Shown here: positions 12,480 to 23,978 of the stretch, one piece after another
Position numbering within the stretch: position 1 is the first letter of the stretch
Layout: the number at the start of each line of letters is the position of its first letter
DNA from: Laburnicola sp. R22_1
Taxonomy: Eukaryota > Ascomycota > Dothideomycetes > Pleosporales > Didymosphaeriaceae
Direction: 5' to 3'
Assembly (NCBI GenBank): GCA_014281115.1
Contig: JACONQ010000018.1
Span: 372,001 to 436,000, forward strand
DNA length: 64,000 bases
Notes under the pieces: generated by a model
What the model was told of the DNA's origin: nothing
The model's input: only the letters and a program-made list of their open reading frames with translations
Database searches by the model: none
Made by a program: the position numbers and the translations under genes

Positions 12480-13698
12480 TTCTTCCCTAGAGTTAATCTA
12501 CAATATTATATAATTCTAGGCTGGCTGTTTAATTAACCACTGTGTTATGTAATTAATAATTTCTTTAACAATATTATTTACTATAATAATAACAATAATA
12601 ATTATAATAGTAACTAACCTAACTATTTTGTTAACTCTCTTCTATAGTAAATCTTCTCTTGCAACTAGCGAGCTATATTCCGCCTCTCTAGGACCTTGCC
12701 GCTTCTTATCTCTCTTGTGCTCTCGCCGCTACTGCTTACTCTTACCCTTATTACTTAGTTATAGTCCCCTACCTTAATAGTAGCCTAGATAATTGCTACT
12801 GCATTAATAAGCTTCTTACACTATTACTATGCCTCTAGCGTCTTATATATTATAATAAACTTTTCTTCCCTTTACTCTAGTTCTTACCTTTATAGTCCTT
12901 ATTACCTTTATTTTTAGTTATATTTTTAAGCTTCTATAGTATAATTGTTACGTTACACTATTATTATATTATAAAGACTATATCTCTACTAATATCTAAA
13001 TACTAAAGGAGTGCCTTATACTCTAGGATCTAGAGGTATAAGGCGCAGCAAATTAGCCTAAAGATATTATTAATAGGGTACTTAAAGATAAGCTCTAGAG
13101 GCCCTTTTAATAATTCTTCTAGTTGCATAAAGTCACTAAATTTCTAGAAATTATCTTTAACTTTGCCTAGCTAGTTATCTATACTCTAACTAAATTTAAT
13201 AATAGCTGTGTTACTATAGGTATTAAACTTAGATATAATATTAGATCGCTAGAAAGTAGTTATTACGTTACTAGATATAATCGATAAAGAGATAAAGGTT
13301 TAGTGTACTAGGCGTTACTAATATTACAAGAGTAGGCAGACTTTATACGCTATGCATATAGCAAACTATAGTTACACTACTACTAGGTCGCAAGCGTAAT
13401 AACTAAACTATAGTTAAGCGTCCTATTGCCTACACTGCTCTTGCAGTTGCAACTCTATAGTCTACTAGTTAAGAGATAATATATAACTTAGTTATACTAG
13501 ATAGCAGACTGTCTATTAACTACTATCGCTAATACTACTGTGTTAAAAGTTAATAATAAAATTATTATTATTTTGTGTATATTTTATTACTACTACTATG
13601 TGCTAGATACTAGGTTTTAGTGCCTTCTGTTTAACTTATCTCTATGTATAGTATAGACTTAACCTTAGTTAGAATCTTTATATAATAAAGATCTTTAA
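12480..13698 (-). repeat. Family E copy, near full length
   Basis: 1219 bp with 13 bp TSDs at 12467-12479 and 13699-13711 (one C/T mismatch). It is colinear with 36090-37356 and, inverted, with 60693-61932. The coding-like frame described under the 60693 copy is readable on the minus strand here, near 13180-13240, without frameshift. The terminus at 13698 has the hairpin also seen in the other E copies. It has no LTR, TIR or poly(A). Confidence 0.75.
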
Positions 13699-13711
13699 TA
13701 GCAAACTAGGA

Positions 13712-14802
13712 AAAGAACTCTAGTAAAAAAATCAGTTTATTAAAAATAACCGTAATAAGGGATATATTAAACTATTTAAGTTACTAGAAGCAAGCCTATT
13801 TATATATATACCTAAGAGGAATAGAGAACCTTAACTCTCTATAGACTATTAAAAACTTAATAATATAATAATTAAGAATTAATACCTATTAGTAAATATC
13901 GCAGAGCTTTAAGACTGACTTTTAAGAGCTAGAATATTTATAGTAATAGGTTTACACAATGGATACTACCTTATAGAGATAAAGAAAGGTAAAGAATAGA
14001 AGATAGTGTTTAGACCACGCTATAGACTATTTAAGTACATAGTTATGCCTTTTAGACTTACTAATATACTAGTAACCTTTTAGGTACTTATTAATAATAA
14101 ACTACGCAACTACGTAAACCTATTTATTATTATATATATAGATAATATTCTTATATCCTCTAAAAATAACTTAGATTATATTAAATACGTAAAAATAGTA
14201 CTAAGAGTATTAGATAGAGCGCACCTATAAATTAAGCTATAGAAGTACAAATTCTATATGTAGGAACTTAAAATTCTAGGGTATATTATTAGCACTATAG
14301 AGATTAGCATAGCACCTAATAAGATTAAATATATTAAGAACTAGCTACAACTAAAGATAACTAAGAATATCTAAGAATTTTTACAATTTTATAGATTTAA
14401 CTAACAATTTATTAAAGATTATGCTGAGGTTATAATACCTTTAATAAACGTTACTAGAAAGGATACGTCTTTTATATAGACAAATAAGTATAATATGGTG
14501 TTTTAATAATTAAAGATAGTATATATTAAGCTATTAGTTCTTATTTACTTTTAGGATAGAAAACTACTATAAATTAAAATAAATATAATTAATCTTATAC
14601 TAGGCCCCTACGCGAAGTAGAATAAGAATAGGAAATAGCACTCTATTATGTACTATTTACGCAAGTTTAATAACACTAATATATAATATAATATTTACAA
14701 TAAGGAACTTTATTAGGAAGAGAAACATTACAGACCTTTTAGTATAAGGTATAACCCTGTAAGGAAAAGCTGTGAGTATGCTAATAAAGAACTTTATACA
14801 AT
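13712..14802 (+). pseudogene. gypsy reverse transcriptase pseudogene
   Basis: RNA-dependent DNA polymerase domain of the chromovirus. Readable family landmarks, in order: Ile/Leu-Asp-Tyr-x-Lys-Leu-Asn (here Ser-(Ile)-Asp-Tyr-stop-Lys-Leu), a Val-Met-Pro-Phe-x-Leu-Thr-Asn block near 14040-14070, and the catalytic box at 14135-14146. That box reads Tyr-Ile-Asp-Asn instead of Tyr-Ile-Asp-Asp: the second metal-binding aspartate is now Asn through a G-to-A change after T. A Gly-Tyr-Ile-Ile block and the start of RNase H follow before the B insertion at 14817. Stops are mostly TAG/TAA at likely Gln/Trp positions. Confidence 0.8.
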
Positions 14803-14816
14803 TATAAAGACATTTA

Positions 14817-17228
14817 ACTCTTCTAGGCAGGACTATAAACTATCTCTACTTATTTAGTTTTTAAGTAGCCCTACTGCGTTTAATTACTGCGTTATTCTAT
14901 TATATTACTAGTACCTATATAATATAATATTACGTAATATTATATATAAGCATTAAGCCCTAGATCTAGAGCATGTTAAAGTTTTTCTAATATCTTCCTC
15001 TAGCTTCTAAGATAACTAACCCTATAATAATAATACTCTAACTTGCTTGCCTACTTATTGTGTTACTAAATAATTAACACCTACCTTTTAATCTTTTACT
15101 ACTATCTTACTAGATAATAGACCTTTATCTACTACTCTATTACCTAATAATTAACTACTTAGAACCCCTAGGCGTACCCTCTAGTGCTACTATAATACAT
15201 AATAAATTGTGTGAGCTCTCTACTCCTAATACTAAATAGTACTTTAATACTACTTTAGCTCTCTTTTCTAAATCTATTATAGTATAATTATATACTTATA
15301 TATTATCTACGCCCCTAGTACTCACTTTATATAACTACTATCTTTAAAGCAACTAGCTATTAATTAGAAATCTAATATTAGGTAGTAATTACTTTTATAA
15401 GCTACGTAGGTTGGCTTACTAATATCCTTTTTAACCTTTTGTTTTAGTTTAAGGTTAAAGTAGATTAAAATAGAAGGTTATTATGTACTATTATGTATAG
15501 CACCTAATTCTAATTAAAGACTAACCTTAAACACTATCTGATAATATAATAATAGTTTAAACTTTAAACTTACCTGCACTTTGCCTATATCCTATAAGCT
15601 TTTTACCTACGCAAGGTTTACTTACACTATGTATAGCCTATCTAAATTATTACTATTACTGTTATTAACTATTCTTACTTGCACGCTGCTTATGTAGTAT
15701 ACTTACTCTAATAAGTTAATGTAGCTGCAATAGCTAGAAGAATCTTACAAATCTATATAACGCTCTTATTACACTAGAGATTGTTAACAAATACTTTATT
15801 ATCCTCTTTTTGCCTCTCTTCTTAGATTTTAGTACTAATAAGGAGCAATTTTATCTACTAGAGTAGTAACGTAGTCTTCTTAGTTTTTAAGAACTAGATA
15901 AGCTACTAACCTAGCTAGTACACAAGGATTGCCTTCTAAATAGTTAGGTATACTAGTCTCCTATAGATAATTATCTTATAGATAAAATAGAACTCTAGTA
16001 TTAGTGTTACCTTAATAGCAGTAGCTTAAAGCTTTAGTGTATACTCTTTAGCGGTGGCGAGTATATTAGACAAATTAACGTTAATCCCTAGGTAGATAGC
16101 AGGGTAGAGAGCGGCGGCGATAATAGGAGATTTGTTAAGGATAACCTTAATATAGCAATAGAGTAATAGACGTGTATCTAGTATATATTACTCTTATTCT
16201 ACTACTTATAAGAATAGCAGTATATACCTATTAATATATTAACGTATATTATTTGTAATAATTAGGATAGTAAAGAAAGAATAAATAACTGTAGCATTGC
16301 CACACTATAGTTTTATCTCTCCTCTAAAGTTCTAAGTAGCCTCTTTATAAAAACTTTGCATATGTGTAGAAGCTATACGCTAAGACTACTAAGCTTGCTT
16401 AGTAGTTTAAACGCGCTTTTTTTATACTTACCTATTTTACGCTCTTTTCTAATTACTAAGTAGGAGACTTTGCTTTTTTGTTATGTTATTTAAGATGAAA
16501 GCCTTTGTTGTTCTACACCTAGGTAGTTAATTTAATAATATATAAGCTACCTAGTAGTATATAGCTACTAGCCTAGACTCTTACTTTATAAAAGTAACTA
16601 TATTCTAGTCCTTATTAATAGTTATAAGCACCTTGCATCTAAACTAGTATAGGGTAATCAATATTATAAGGCTTATCCTATTTTTAATTCTAGACTCCTA
16701 CTTAAGAAAATGCGTATTCTTCTTAGTGTAGTAATCTAACTTTATAGCAGCTATCTCCTTACTATAGAGATTCTTAGTATAAACTATATAGTTTTTAATA
16801 TTAAGTAGTATTTAGCTGTTATACCTAGCTATATTATTTGCGTCTTCTAGGTAGGGGCGCAATATCGCACATCTAGTGGTAATAGTACTTTTAGGGCAAG
16901 AAATAGATATAGCAACTAACATTAAGGTCTTAACTAGCAATTAAATATTTATAAGGATAGAAAAGTAGTATAAATAGGCAATCTATATCTAGTTGCGCAT
17001 TTTATCTTATATAGGCAGTAGCTGTGCGTTATATTGTTATTAACTTTAGTGCCTAGTATATTTTGTAATTAACTACCTTTAGTATAAGAGTCTAATTTGC
17101 ACGTGCTAATAAATAGTCCCTAATCTATATTACTCCTTTATCTTTTTTAATGTGTTTTTAGCATACCTATAGCTTTCTCTTATAGTGTTGTACTATATAC
17201 TAAAAGGTTTACGATGTTTCTCTTCCTA
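14817..17228 (-). repeat. Full family B copy carrying a nested A copy
   Basis: 14 bp TSDs at 14803-14816 and 17229-17242 (one mismatch). Removing the A copy at 15410-16540 leaves about 1.27 kb, the full B length. It runs from CTCTTCTAGGC to CTCTTCCTA on the plus strand and interrupts the gypsy RNase H region. Confidence 0.8.
15410..16540 (+). repeat. Full family A copy nested in B
   Basis: About 1.13 kb, with 14 bp TSDs at 15396-15409 and 16541-16554 (one mismatch). The uninterrupted B copy near 26020 shows the empty site. This fixes A as inserted after B. Confidence 0.8.
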
Positions 17229-17242
17229 ATAAAGACACTTAA

Positions 17243-18231
17243 GTATTAGAGAATCCATGCGCATAGTTGTTTAGATCTTATAATCTTTTAGTAACTATAA
17301 GAACCTTATATAATTTATAAACAAAAACTAATACTATAATAAGCTTCATTAGTAGAAATACTAAAATAGTACAAATTTAAGATTGTGTATACGCTAGATA
17401 AAGAAAATAGAAGAGCTAACGCTCTTAGTTAATATAGGTGAAAAGATAAAAATATACTTTGTAATACTTTGATAAAATTAAGATAGTTTACTTAAACTAA
17501 TAGTAGAACTTAACTAACTCTTAGTTATTACTAAAGAAGTATCTAAGAAATAATAGACTACGATTATCTAATAATATTACAATAACCCTATATATAGATA
17601 TCTAGGTATTAAGAAAATAATAAAACTTATTTAGTAGAACTATAGCTTTAATAGAATTAAGAAAGTAGTAATAATATATATTTATAAGTGTGTAGACTAT
17701 TAATATAATAAGTACGCTACGCATTTTAAGTATAGAGAAATGCAAGCTATTAAAATACTAATAGTACTATAGGCAGATATTACTATAGACTTTACTATAG
17801 GAATACTAAAGTTTAAAAACCTAGTAATAGAACTTATATATAATACTATATTAGTAATAGTGCATTAACTAACTAAATAAGTAAAACTAATACTTTATAT
17901 AAAGACTATAATAGTAAAGGAACTTATATTCCTTATGTTAAATTAACTTGTTAACTATTATAGAATCGAAAAAATAATTATTAGTAATAGAGACAAGCTC
18001 TTTACCTTAAACTACTAGACAGCGCTTATAGCACTTATTAGAACAAAATAGAAGTTATTAATAGCTTATTATTTATTAACAGATAGATAGATAGAATATA
18101 CTAACTAGACTATAGAAATGTACCTCTATATCTACTATAATAACTAAAAAATAACTAGGTTTTATTATTACCTATTATATAAATTATATATAATAATAAA
18201 GTTTTAGTAGCTATAAAATATATACTATTCT
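17243..18231 (+). pseudogene. gypsy RNase H end and integrase pseudogene
   Basis: Begins with a Lys-Asn-Leu block typical of the gypsy RNase H C-terminus, then enters integrase. The zinc-binding region near 17590-17730 carries a Lys-Cys-x-x-Tyr/Cys pattern. The catalytic core can be followed in one frame: Asp at 17788-17790, Ser-Asn-Arg-Asp-Lys with the catalytic position at 17986-17988 (Asn, normally Asp), and Glu at 18094-18096 before Tyr-Thr-Asn-Gln. So the D,D-35-E triad is D, N, E and integration activity is lost. The family A copy at 18245 interrupts the C-terminal part. Confidence 0.75.
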
Positions 18232-18244
18232 ATATAAACTATAG

Positions 18245-19380
18245 TCGGCTTGCCAAACACCTTTTTAACCTATTTTTTTAGTTTAATATTAAAGTAGATT
18301 AAGATAGAAGGTTATTATATACTATATATAGCACCTAATTCTAATTAAAAACTAAGCTTAAAAACTACCTAATAACGTAATAATAGTTTAAACTTACTTG
18401 CACCCTATTTACACCTTATAAGCTTCTAACCTATATAAGATTTACTTACGCTGTACACAGCATATCTAGCTTATTACTACTACTATTATTAGTTATTTTT
18501 ACTTGCATCGCTACGCAGCGTACTTGCTTAGATAAGCTAACTTAATAGCAATAATAGTAATAATAGCTAGAAGAATCTTACAGATCTATATAACGCTCTC
18601 GCTATCTTATAACTTATTAATAAACACCTTATTATCATCCTTTTACGTTCCTTACTATATTCTGTTACTAACAAGAAGCAATTGCATCTATTAGAGCGGA
18701 AATTTAACCTTGCAGTCCTTTGCGAACTAGATAAGCTGCTAACCTAACTAGTATACTAGGACTCTCTTATAAATAGTTAAGTATACCTGCCCCTCACGCT
18801 AAATAAGTATTTAAATAGAATAGAACTCTAGCGTAGTTACTTTAATATTAGTGGCGCGTATCTTTAGCGTGTACTTTTTAGCAACAGTAAGTACTTCTTT
18901 AGAAATAATATTAATGTCTAGAAGGATAGCAAGGCGTAAAGAGATAGTGGGAGATTTATTAAGAATAATCTTAATATAGTAATATAGTAATAAATATATA
19001 TCTAGTATGTGTTACTCTTATCCTACTTATAAAGTAGTATGTATCTATTAATATATTAACTTATATTATTTGTAATAATCTAAATAGTAGTTTGCGACTT
19101 AGAATAGCAAAAAAAGGATAGATAACTATAGCATAGCTGGGCTAAAGTTTTATCTCTCCCTTAAAGTTCTAAGTAGTCTCTTTATAAAAACTTTGCATGT
19201 AGGAGCTGTGCGCGCTAAGACTACTAAGCTCGCTTAGTAGTTTAAACGCGCTTTTTTTATAATTACTACCTTTTTTACGCTCTTTTTAATTACTAAGTAG
19301 GGGGCTCTGCTTTTTTTTGTTATATTATTCAAGATAAAAGCCTTTGTTATGCTACTCCTAGGTAGTTAATTTAACGCTAC
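18245..19380 (+). repeat. Full family A copy (reference copy)
   Basis: 1136 bp, from TCGGCTTGCC to TTAACGCTAC, with 13 bp TSDs at 18232-18244 and 19381-19393 (one T/C mismatch). It has no inverted or direct terminal repeats. Near the right end, 19352-19365 forms a small hairpin with a CTAC...GTAG stem. Read on the minus strand, a frame near the middle is shared with the other full A copies and looks protein-like (Ile, Thr, Tyr and Lys rich), but no domain is recognised. Confidence 0.8.
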
Positions 19381-19484
19381 ATACAAACTATAGAAGATAT
19401 TTATATCTTTTTATTTAGATATTTTCTATAATACTTAAGGCAGATAAAGCTATTAGTATAGTAGAAAATATAAAGAAAGTATAT

Positions 19485-20769
19485 TAGGAAGAGAAATATC
19501 GAAGACCTTTTAGTATATAGTATAATACTATAAGGAAAAGCTATAGGTGTGCTAAAAATATATTAAAAAAAGGTAAAGTAGTAAAATAGGTTAGGCTGGA
19601 GACTATTTATTAGCTTGTGCAAATTAGCCTCTTATACTAATAAGGTAGTTAATTATAATATACTATAGTCTATAAATACTAAACTTAAAGTTAAAAAATA
19701 AGAATATAACGTAGCCTACGTATAAAGTATAAAAATCTGCAACTAGATATATTAAGTGTTTATTCACCCTTATATATAGAGTATATTATCGCGTAAGATC
19801 TTAAGGTTATAATCTAATATGCATAGCTATCCCTTACTCTAATAACACTATTACTACTAGATAGGTAGGTATACGTTCATACATATATAATAAAAAGATA
19901 ATAATAATAATAGAGCTAGCTAGAATTAGTATTATAAAGGTTAAACACCTAATATTACTAACTATATAATAGTAGGATATAAGTAGTGCACTAAATAGAT
20001 TGCCCTAGCTAGTTTATTAGAGTCTTACTACCTTAATAAGTATATAGGGACTATATATATAGAATTTAACTTATAGCTTACTCTTTACTAGTTTAGCTAC
20101 CTTATACTTAGCTATATTAATAAGGATTACTAAATATATTTTTAAAGGTAATAGAAGAGGATAGGCAAAGGTTATAAGAGGCTCTAAAAGAATAAAATAA
20201 GGCTACATAATCTAGAAAAGCTATAGCGTAATTATTAAAGTAGAATCTATATAAAATAGCTATAAGAGATATTAGGCATATATAGGTACGCGCTTATATA
20301 ATAGAATTTCTATATAAGATAGATAGAGTAAGGCTAACGCTAGGGAAGTATACTAGAGGTTAATAGGTTAATAAGCTATTAGTAAAGAATAGTAGAGTGC
20401 TATTTAGTATTAAAAGTAGGAAGCGTACGCGCGTAATTTATTATATATTATAGTAGTAGAGTAAAGTAGAGGTTCTAAGTAGTTAATTATTTAGTACTAC
20501 AGTAAAAGGTTATAAAGTAGTGTTAATTATCTAGTAATATAGCGGGTAGGCAAGTAAGTTAGGGTATTATTATTATAGGATTAGTTATCTTAGAAGCTAG
20601 GGGGAGACGTTAAAAAACTTTAACACGCTCTAGTCCTAGGGCTTAGCGCTCGCATATAATATTATATTATATAGACGCTAGTAACGTAATAAAAAACGCA
20701 GTAATTAAATACAGTAGGGCCACTTAAAAATAAATAAGTGGAGACAGTTTATACTTCTGTCTAGAAGAG
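19485..20769 (+). repeat. Full family B copy (reference copy)
   Basis: 1285 bp, from TAGGAAGAG to CTAGAAGAG, with perfect 13 bp TSDs at 19472-19484 and 20770-20782. A plus-strand frame at about 20110-20480 gives a Gln/Arg/Ile-rich protein-like stretch that other B copies share. I recognise no domain. It has no LTR structure: the TSD is far longer than the 4-6 bp of LTR elements. Confidence 0.8.
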
Positions 20770-20782
20770 AAAGAAAGTATAT

Positions 20783-21270
20783 AAATAACTTTAAGAAAAC
20801 TTTAAAAAGCCTTAATAGTAATTAATTTACTATGCAAACTAAAAATAAAAAATAGCACCTTAGCTAAAGAAGGGGGATAAAGCATACCTACTTACAAAGA
20901 ATCTTTAAACTTAGAAGAAGAAATATAAGAAACTAAATTATATTAACATTAGACTATTTTTTATTTCTAAATAGATATTGCTAGTTAACTATAAAGTATA
21001 GTTCTTACCTAATACTAAAATACACCTAGTATTCTATATAAACCGCTTAGAACCTATAGACCCTAAGATACTAGTTTAAACCACCTTCTATTACTAAGTT
21101 AACAAATAAAATAAAATTAAAGTTAAAATTCTTCTAGACTATATAGATTAGCTACGCATATATCTTATTAAGTAGAAGGGATACATATATAGCAAAAGTA
21201 TATAGAAACCTAAGAAATACTTATAAAACTGCAAAGAAAAGTTATAGTAGTACTAGCGTACTATTATATA
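20783..21270 (+). pseudogene. gypsy integrase C-terminus with chromodomain
   Basis: The frame resumes after the B insertion. An integrase C-terminal stretch is followed at about 21100-21260 by a chromodomain-like sequence: Ile-Leu-Asp-Tyr, Tyr-Leu-Ile-Lys-x-Lys-Gly-Tyr, then Ser-x-x-Lys-Pro and a Leu-Gln-Gln-Tyr end. In chromoviruses this domain directs integration, often to heterochromatin. Trp codons expected in Trp-Lys-Gly-Tyr and in Thr-Trp-Glu-Pro are stops or altered, as RIP predicts for TGG. Confidence 0.65.
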
Positions 21271-21856
21271 GTTAATAAAGATAAAGGCTTAGTCTAGATT
21301 ATAAACTAGTTAATTACTTCTATATCTAAAGTAATATTAGAATTAATTAAGATCGCTACCTATATATACGCTTTTTATAAGCCTCTAGAGCCTCTAACTT
21401 ATTTATTATAGATATACTACAATTAAATAGCTTTTATTCTTTTTATTATAATGACTTACGCTAATTATATAAACGCGCTATTTTCTCTTATACTAAATAT
21501 ATATAAAGGAGTACTAAATAAGTAAGCTTCTCTTTACTATAAAGCTTTGCTTTTATTTTAGCCTTTGCTTTTTCTAGTTTTTTTATCTCTATATCTATCT
21601 GCAAATATTCTAGTAAAGGAATTTCCTTTAGGTTATATTTCTAATTGCTACATTATATATAATATGTGCACTTTAAGTGTAAAAATAATAATTAATTGGG
21701 TAATACTTTCTTTGCATAATAAGTACACATAACTATTATAAAGACATGGTCTATTTTAAGACAATTAGCTTAGAGGTAATAGTATTAGACAGATTAAGAA
21801 AGCGGCTTTGTAAGTAATTACCTTATAAGAATATTAAGTCTAGAAAAGAGAGCTAA
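21271..21856 (+). other. gypsy 3' untranslated region
   Basis: Stretch between the chromodomain and the 3' LTR. No frame with recognisable motifs was seen, and no repeat of the other families is present. A polypurine tract next to the LTR could not be picked out after RIP. Confidence 0.45.
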
Positions 21857-21872
21857 TATTAGAATCTAATAT

Positions 21873-23149
21873 TAGGAAGAGAAATATCGCAGACCTTTTA
21901 GTATATAGTACAACACTGTAAGGAAAAGCTATAGGTGTGCTAAAAAAGCATTAAAAAAGGTAAAGCAGCTTAGAGATAAATAGGTTACGCTAGGGACTAT
22001 TTATTAGCACGTGCAAATTGGCCCCTTCTACTAGAGGGAGTTAATTACAGGATATACTAGATACTAAAGTAATAATATAACTGGTAGTTACCTACGCACA
22101 TATAATATGAAATTTATAACTAGAGATTAAGTATTTATCTATCTACTATATACTATATTTAATTATTATATAAGATCTTAAGATCGCTATATCTATTCCT
22201 TACTATAAAGACGCTATTACTATTATCAATAGACGTATAGTGTTGGCTCCTACCTAAAAGACGCAAATAATAACGCCGCTAGGTATAATAGCTAAATACT
22301 ACTTAATATTAAAAACTATATAGTTTATATTAAGGACCTATATAGCAAGTAAATAGCTACTTTAGAATTAGATTACTATATTAAGTAGAATATAAATAAT
22401 AATAAGTAAAAGTCTAGAATTAAAGACAGAATAAGTCTTATAATATATATTGCCCTATGCTAGTTTAGGTGCAAGGTACCTATAACTATTAAGAATAAGG
22501 ACTAGAAAAATATAAATATTTTTATAAAGTAAAAGTCTAGGCTAGCAGCTATATACTACTATATAGCTTATAGAAGCAATTACTACTAAAGACTATAAGT
22601 AATATTAGATCTCTAATTAATAGCTTATTACTTTTATAATAATAGCTATACTAAGTAGGTACTAGAGGCGTAGAGAATATATAGGTATACACTTATACTA
22701 TAGGATTTCTATAGGAAATAGGTAAAGTAATAGCTAGGTGTCTAGAGGTTAATAGGTTAATAAGTTATTAATAGAGGATAGTAGGATGCTATTTAGTGTT
22801 AGAAGTAAGCGCACGCGCAATTTATTATATATTATAGTAGTAGAGTAGAGTAGGGGTTCTAAGTAGTTAATTATCTAGTAACGTAGTAAAAGGTTATAAA
22901 GTAGTATTAATTATCTAGTAATATAGTAGGTAGGTAAGTAAGTTAGGATGTTATTATTGTAGGGTTAGTTATCTTAGAAGCTAGGAGAGATATTAGAAAA
23001 GCTTTAACGCACTCTAGGCTTAGCACGCATATAATATTATATAGGCGCTAGTAATATAATAAAAACGTAGTAATTAAACGCAATAGGGCCACTAAAGAAC
23101 TAATAAGTAGAGGCAGTTTATACTCCTGCCTAGAAGGATAAAACACTAG
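21873..23149 (+). repeat. Full family B copy in the gypsy 3' LTR
   Basis: About 1.28 kb, colinear with 19485-20769. A clean TSD is not visible. Comparison with the 5' LTR suggests a few LTR bases were lost at the right junction. At 22015-22033 it holds a 19-base string that is also present exactly in family C. Confidence 0.7.
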
Positions 23150-23422
23150 TACTTATAGCTACTAAAGCCTAGCGCACCTATAATAAAGATATTATATAAC
23201 TTAAGTTATAGGTCCTAGAATTATTAGCGTCCTAAGGAATCTTATTAGCTATAGGATTTTAGAACTCCTAGAACTAGTAGGACTTATAGAATTCTAGAAT
23301 ATAGCTAAGTATATAGAAATATAAGTATCTCGCTTAGTACTTATATTTAACCTATTTATTAATCTATTATTTAGATTACACTTAGGCCTTTACTATTAAT
23401 TTATTATCTTATATCTTTTAAT

Positions 23423-23512
23423 TACTAAGCAGAGGGCTCTGCTTTTTTTGTCATGTTATTTGAGATGAAAGTCTTTGTCGTGCTACCCCTAGGTAGTTAA
23501 TTTAAACGCCAC
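23423..23512 (+). repeat. 90 bp truncated family A copy
   Basis: Terminal 90 bp of A, starting ATTACTAAGC and ending near ACGCCAC, with TSDs at 23406-23422 and 23513-23529 (15 of 17 match). The 5' LTR shows the empty site. It demonstrates one-ended truncation in family A. Confidence 0.8.
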
Positions 23513-23978
23513 ATCTTATACCATTTAATACTAACGCCCCTTTAACCAGCATAAGCAATTAAGACCCCTTGCCCTTATTAAGATGCTCCTGCCTAAGAAC
23601 TAATCCTAACTGCCAGGATTAGCTACCCTATTAGTCTTAACATAGGTATACTAATAAAATAAATCACTATACTAATTATTAGAAAATAAGTAGTAGAGTA
23701 ATATAGAGTATAATAGTTTTTTTTTATAACTAAGAAGTTTCTAATAAGGAATTTATAATAATAGTAGCCCTCCTAGACAGAAGTATAAACTGCCTCCACT
23801 TATTTGGTTTTTAAGTAACCCTACTACGTTTAATTACTGTGTTTTCTATTGCGTTACTAGAGCTCACGTAATATAATATTATATAATATTATGTGTAAGC
23901 GCTAAGTTCTAGGACTAGAGCACGTTAAAGTTTTTTTAACGTCTTTCCTCAGCTTCTAAGATAACTAACCCTATAATA

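Larger units (their letters stand above)
580..23642 (+). mobile_element. Ty3/gypsy chromovirus, RIP-killed, heavily nested
   Basis: An LTR retrotransposon bounded by matching LTRs (580-1000 and 21857-23642) and by 5 bp TSDs TAAGT (575-579) and TAGGT (23643-23647), which differ by one transition. Subtracting nested insertions leaves about 6.7 kb, a normal gypsy length: copia-1 (2748-10967), B pieces (11462-12056, 14817-17228, 19485-20769, 21873-23149), E (12480-13698) and A copies (18245-19380, 23423-23512, plus one inside a B copy). The order gag, protease, RT, RNase H, integrase, chromodomain is the gypsy order, and a chromodomain places it with the chromoviruses. Every frame carries many TAA/TAG stops, so it cannot act autonomously. 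Confidence 0.85.
21857..23642 (+). repeat. 3' LTR of the gypsy chromovirus, split twice
   Basis: The LTR start (TATTAGAATC, from TGTTAGGATC) is at 21857. A B copy occupies 21873-23149 and a short A copy 23423-23512. The remaining pieces total about 400 bp and match 580-1000. It ends AGTCTTAACA at 23642 and is followed by the TSD TAGGT. Confidence 0.75.

Noticed and set aside
18245..19380. Family A as a solo LTR
   Set aside because: The ends are not TG...CA, the TSD is 13 bp rather than 4-6 bp, and one-ended truncated copies occur.
19485..20769. Family B as the LTR of a retrotransposon
   Set aside because: The TAGGAAG start could derive from TGTTAGG, but TSDs of 12-14 bp lie outside that boundary and no two B copies bracket a coding region with a common short TSD.
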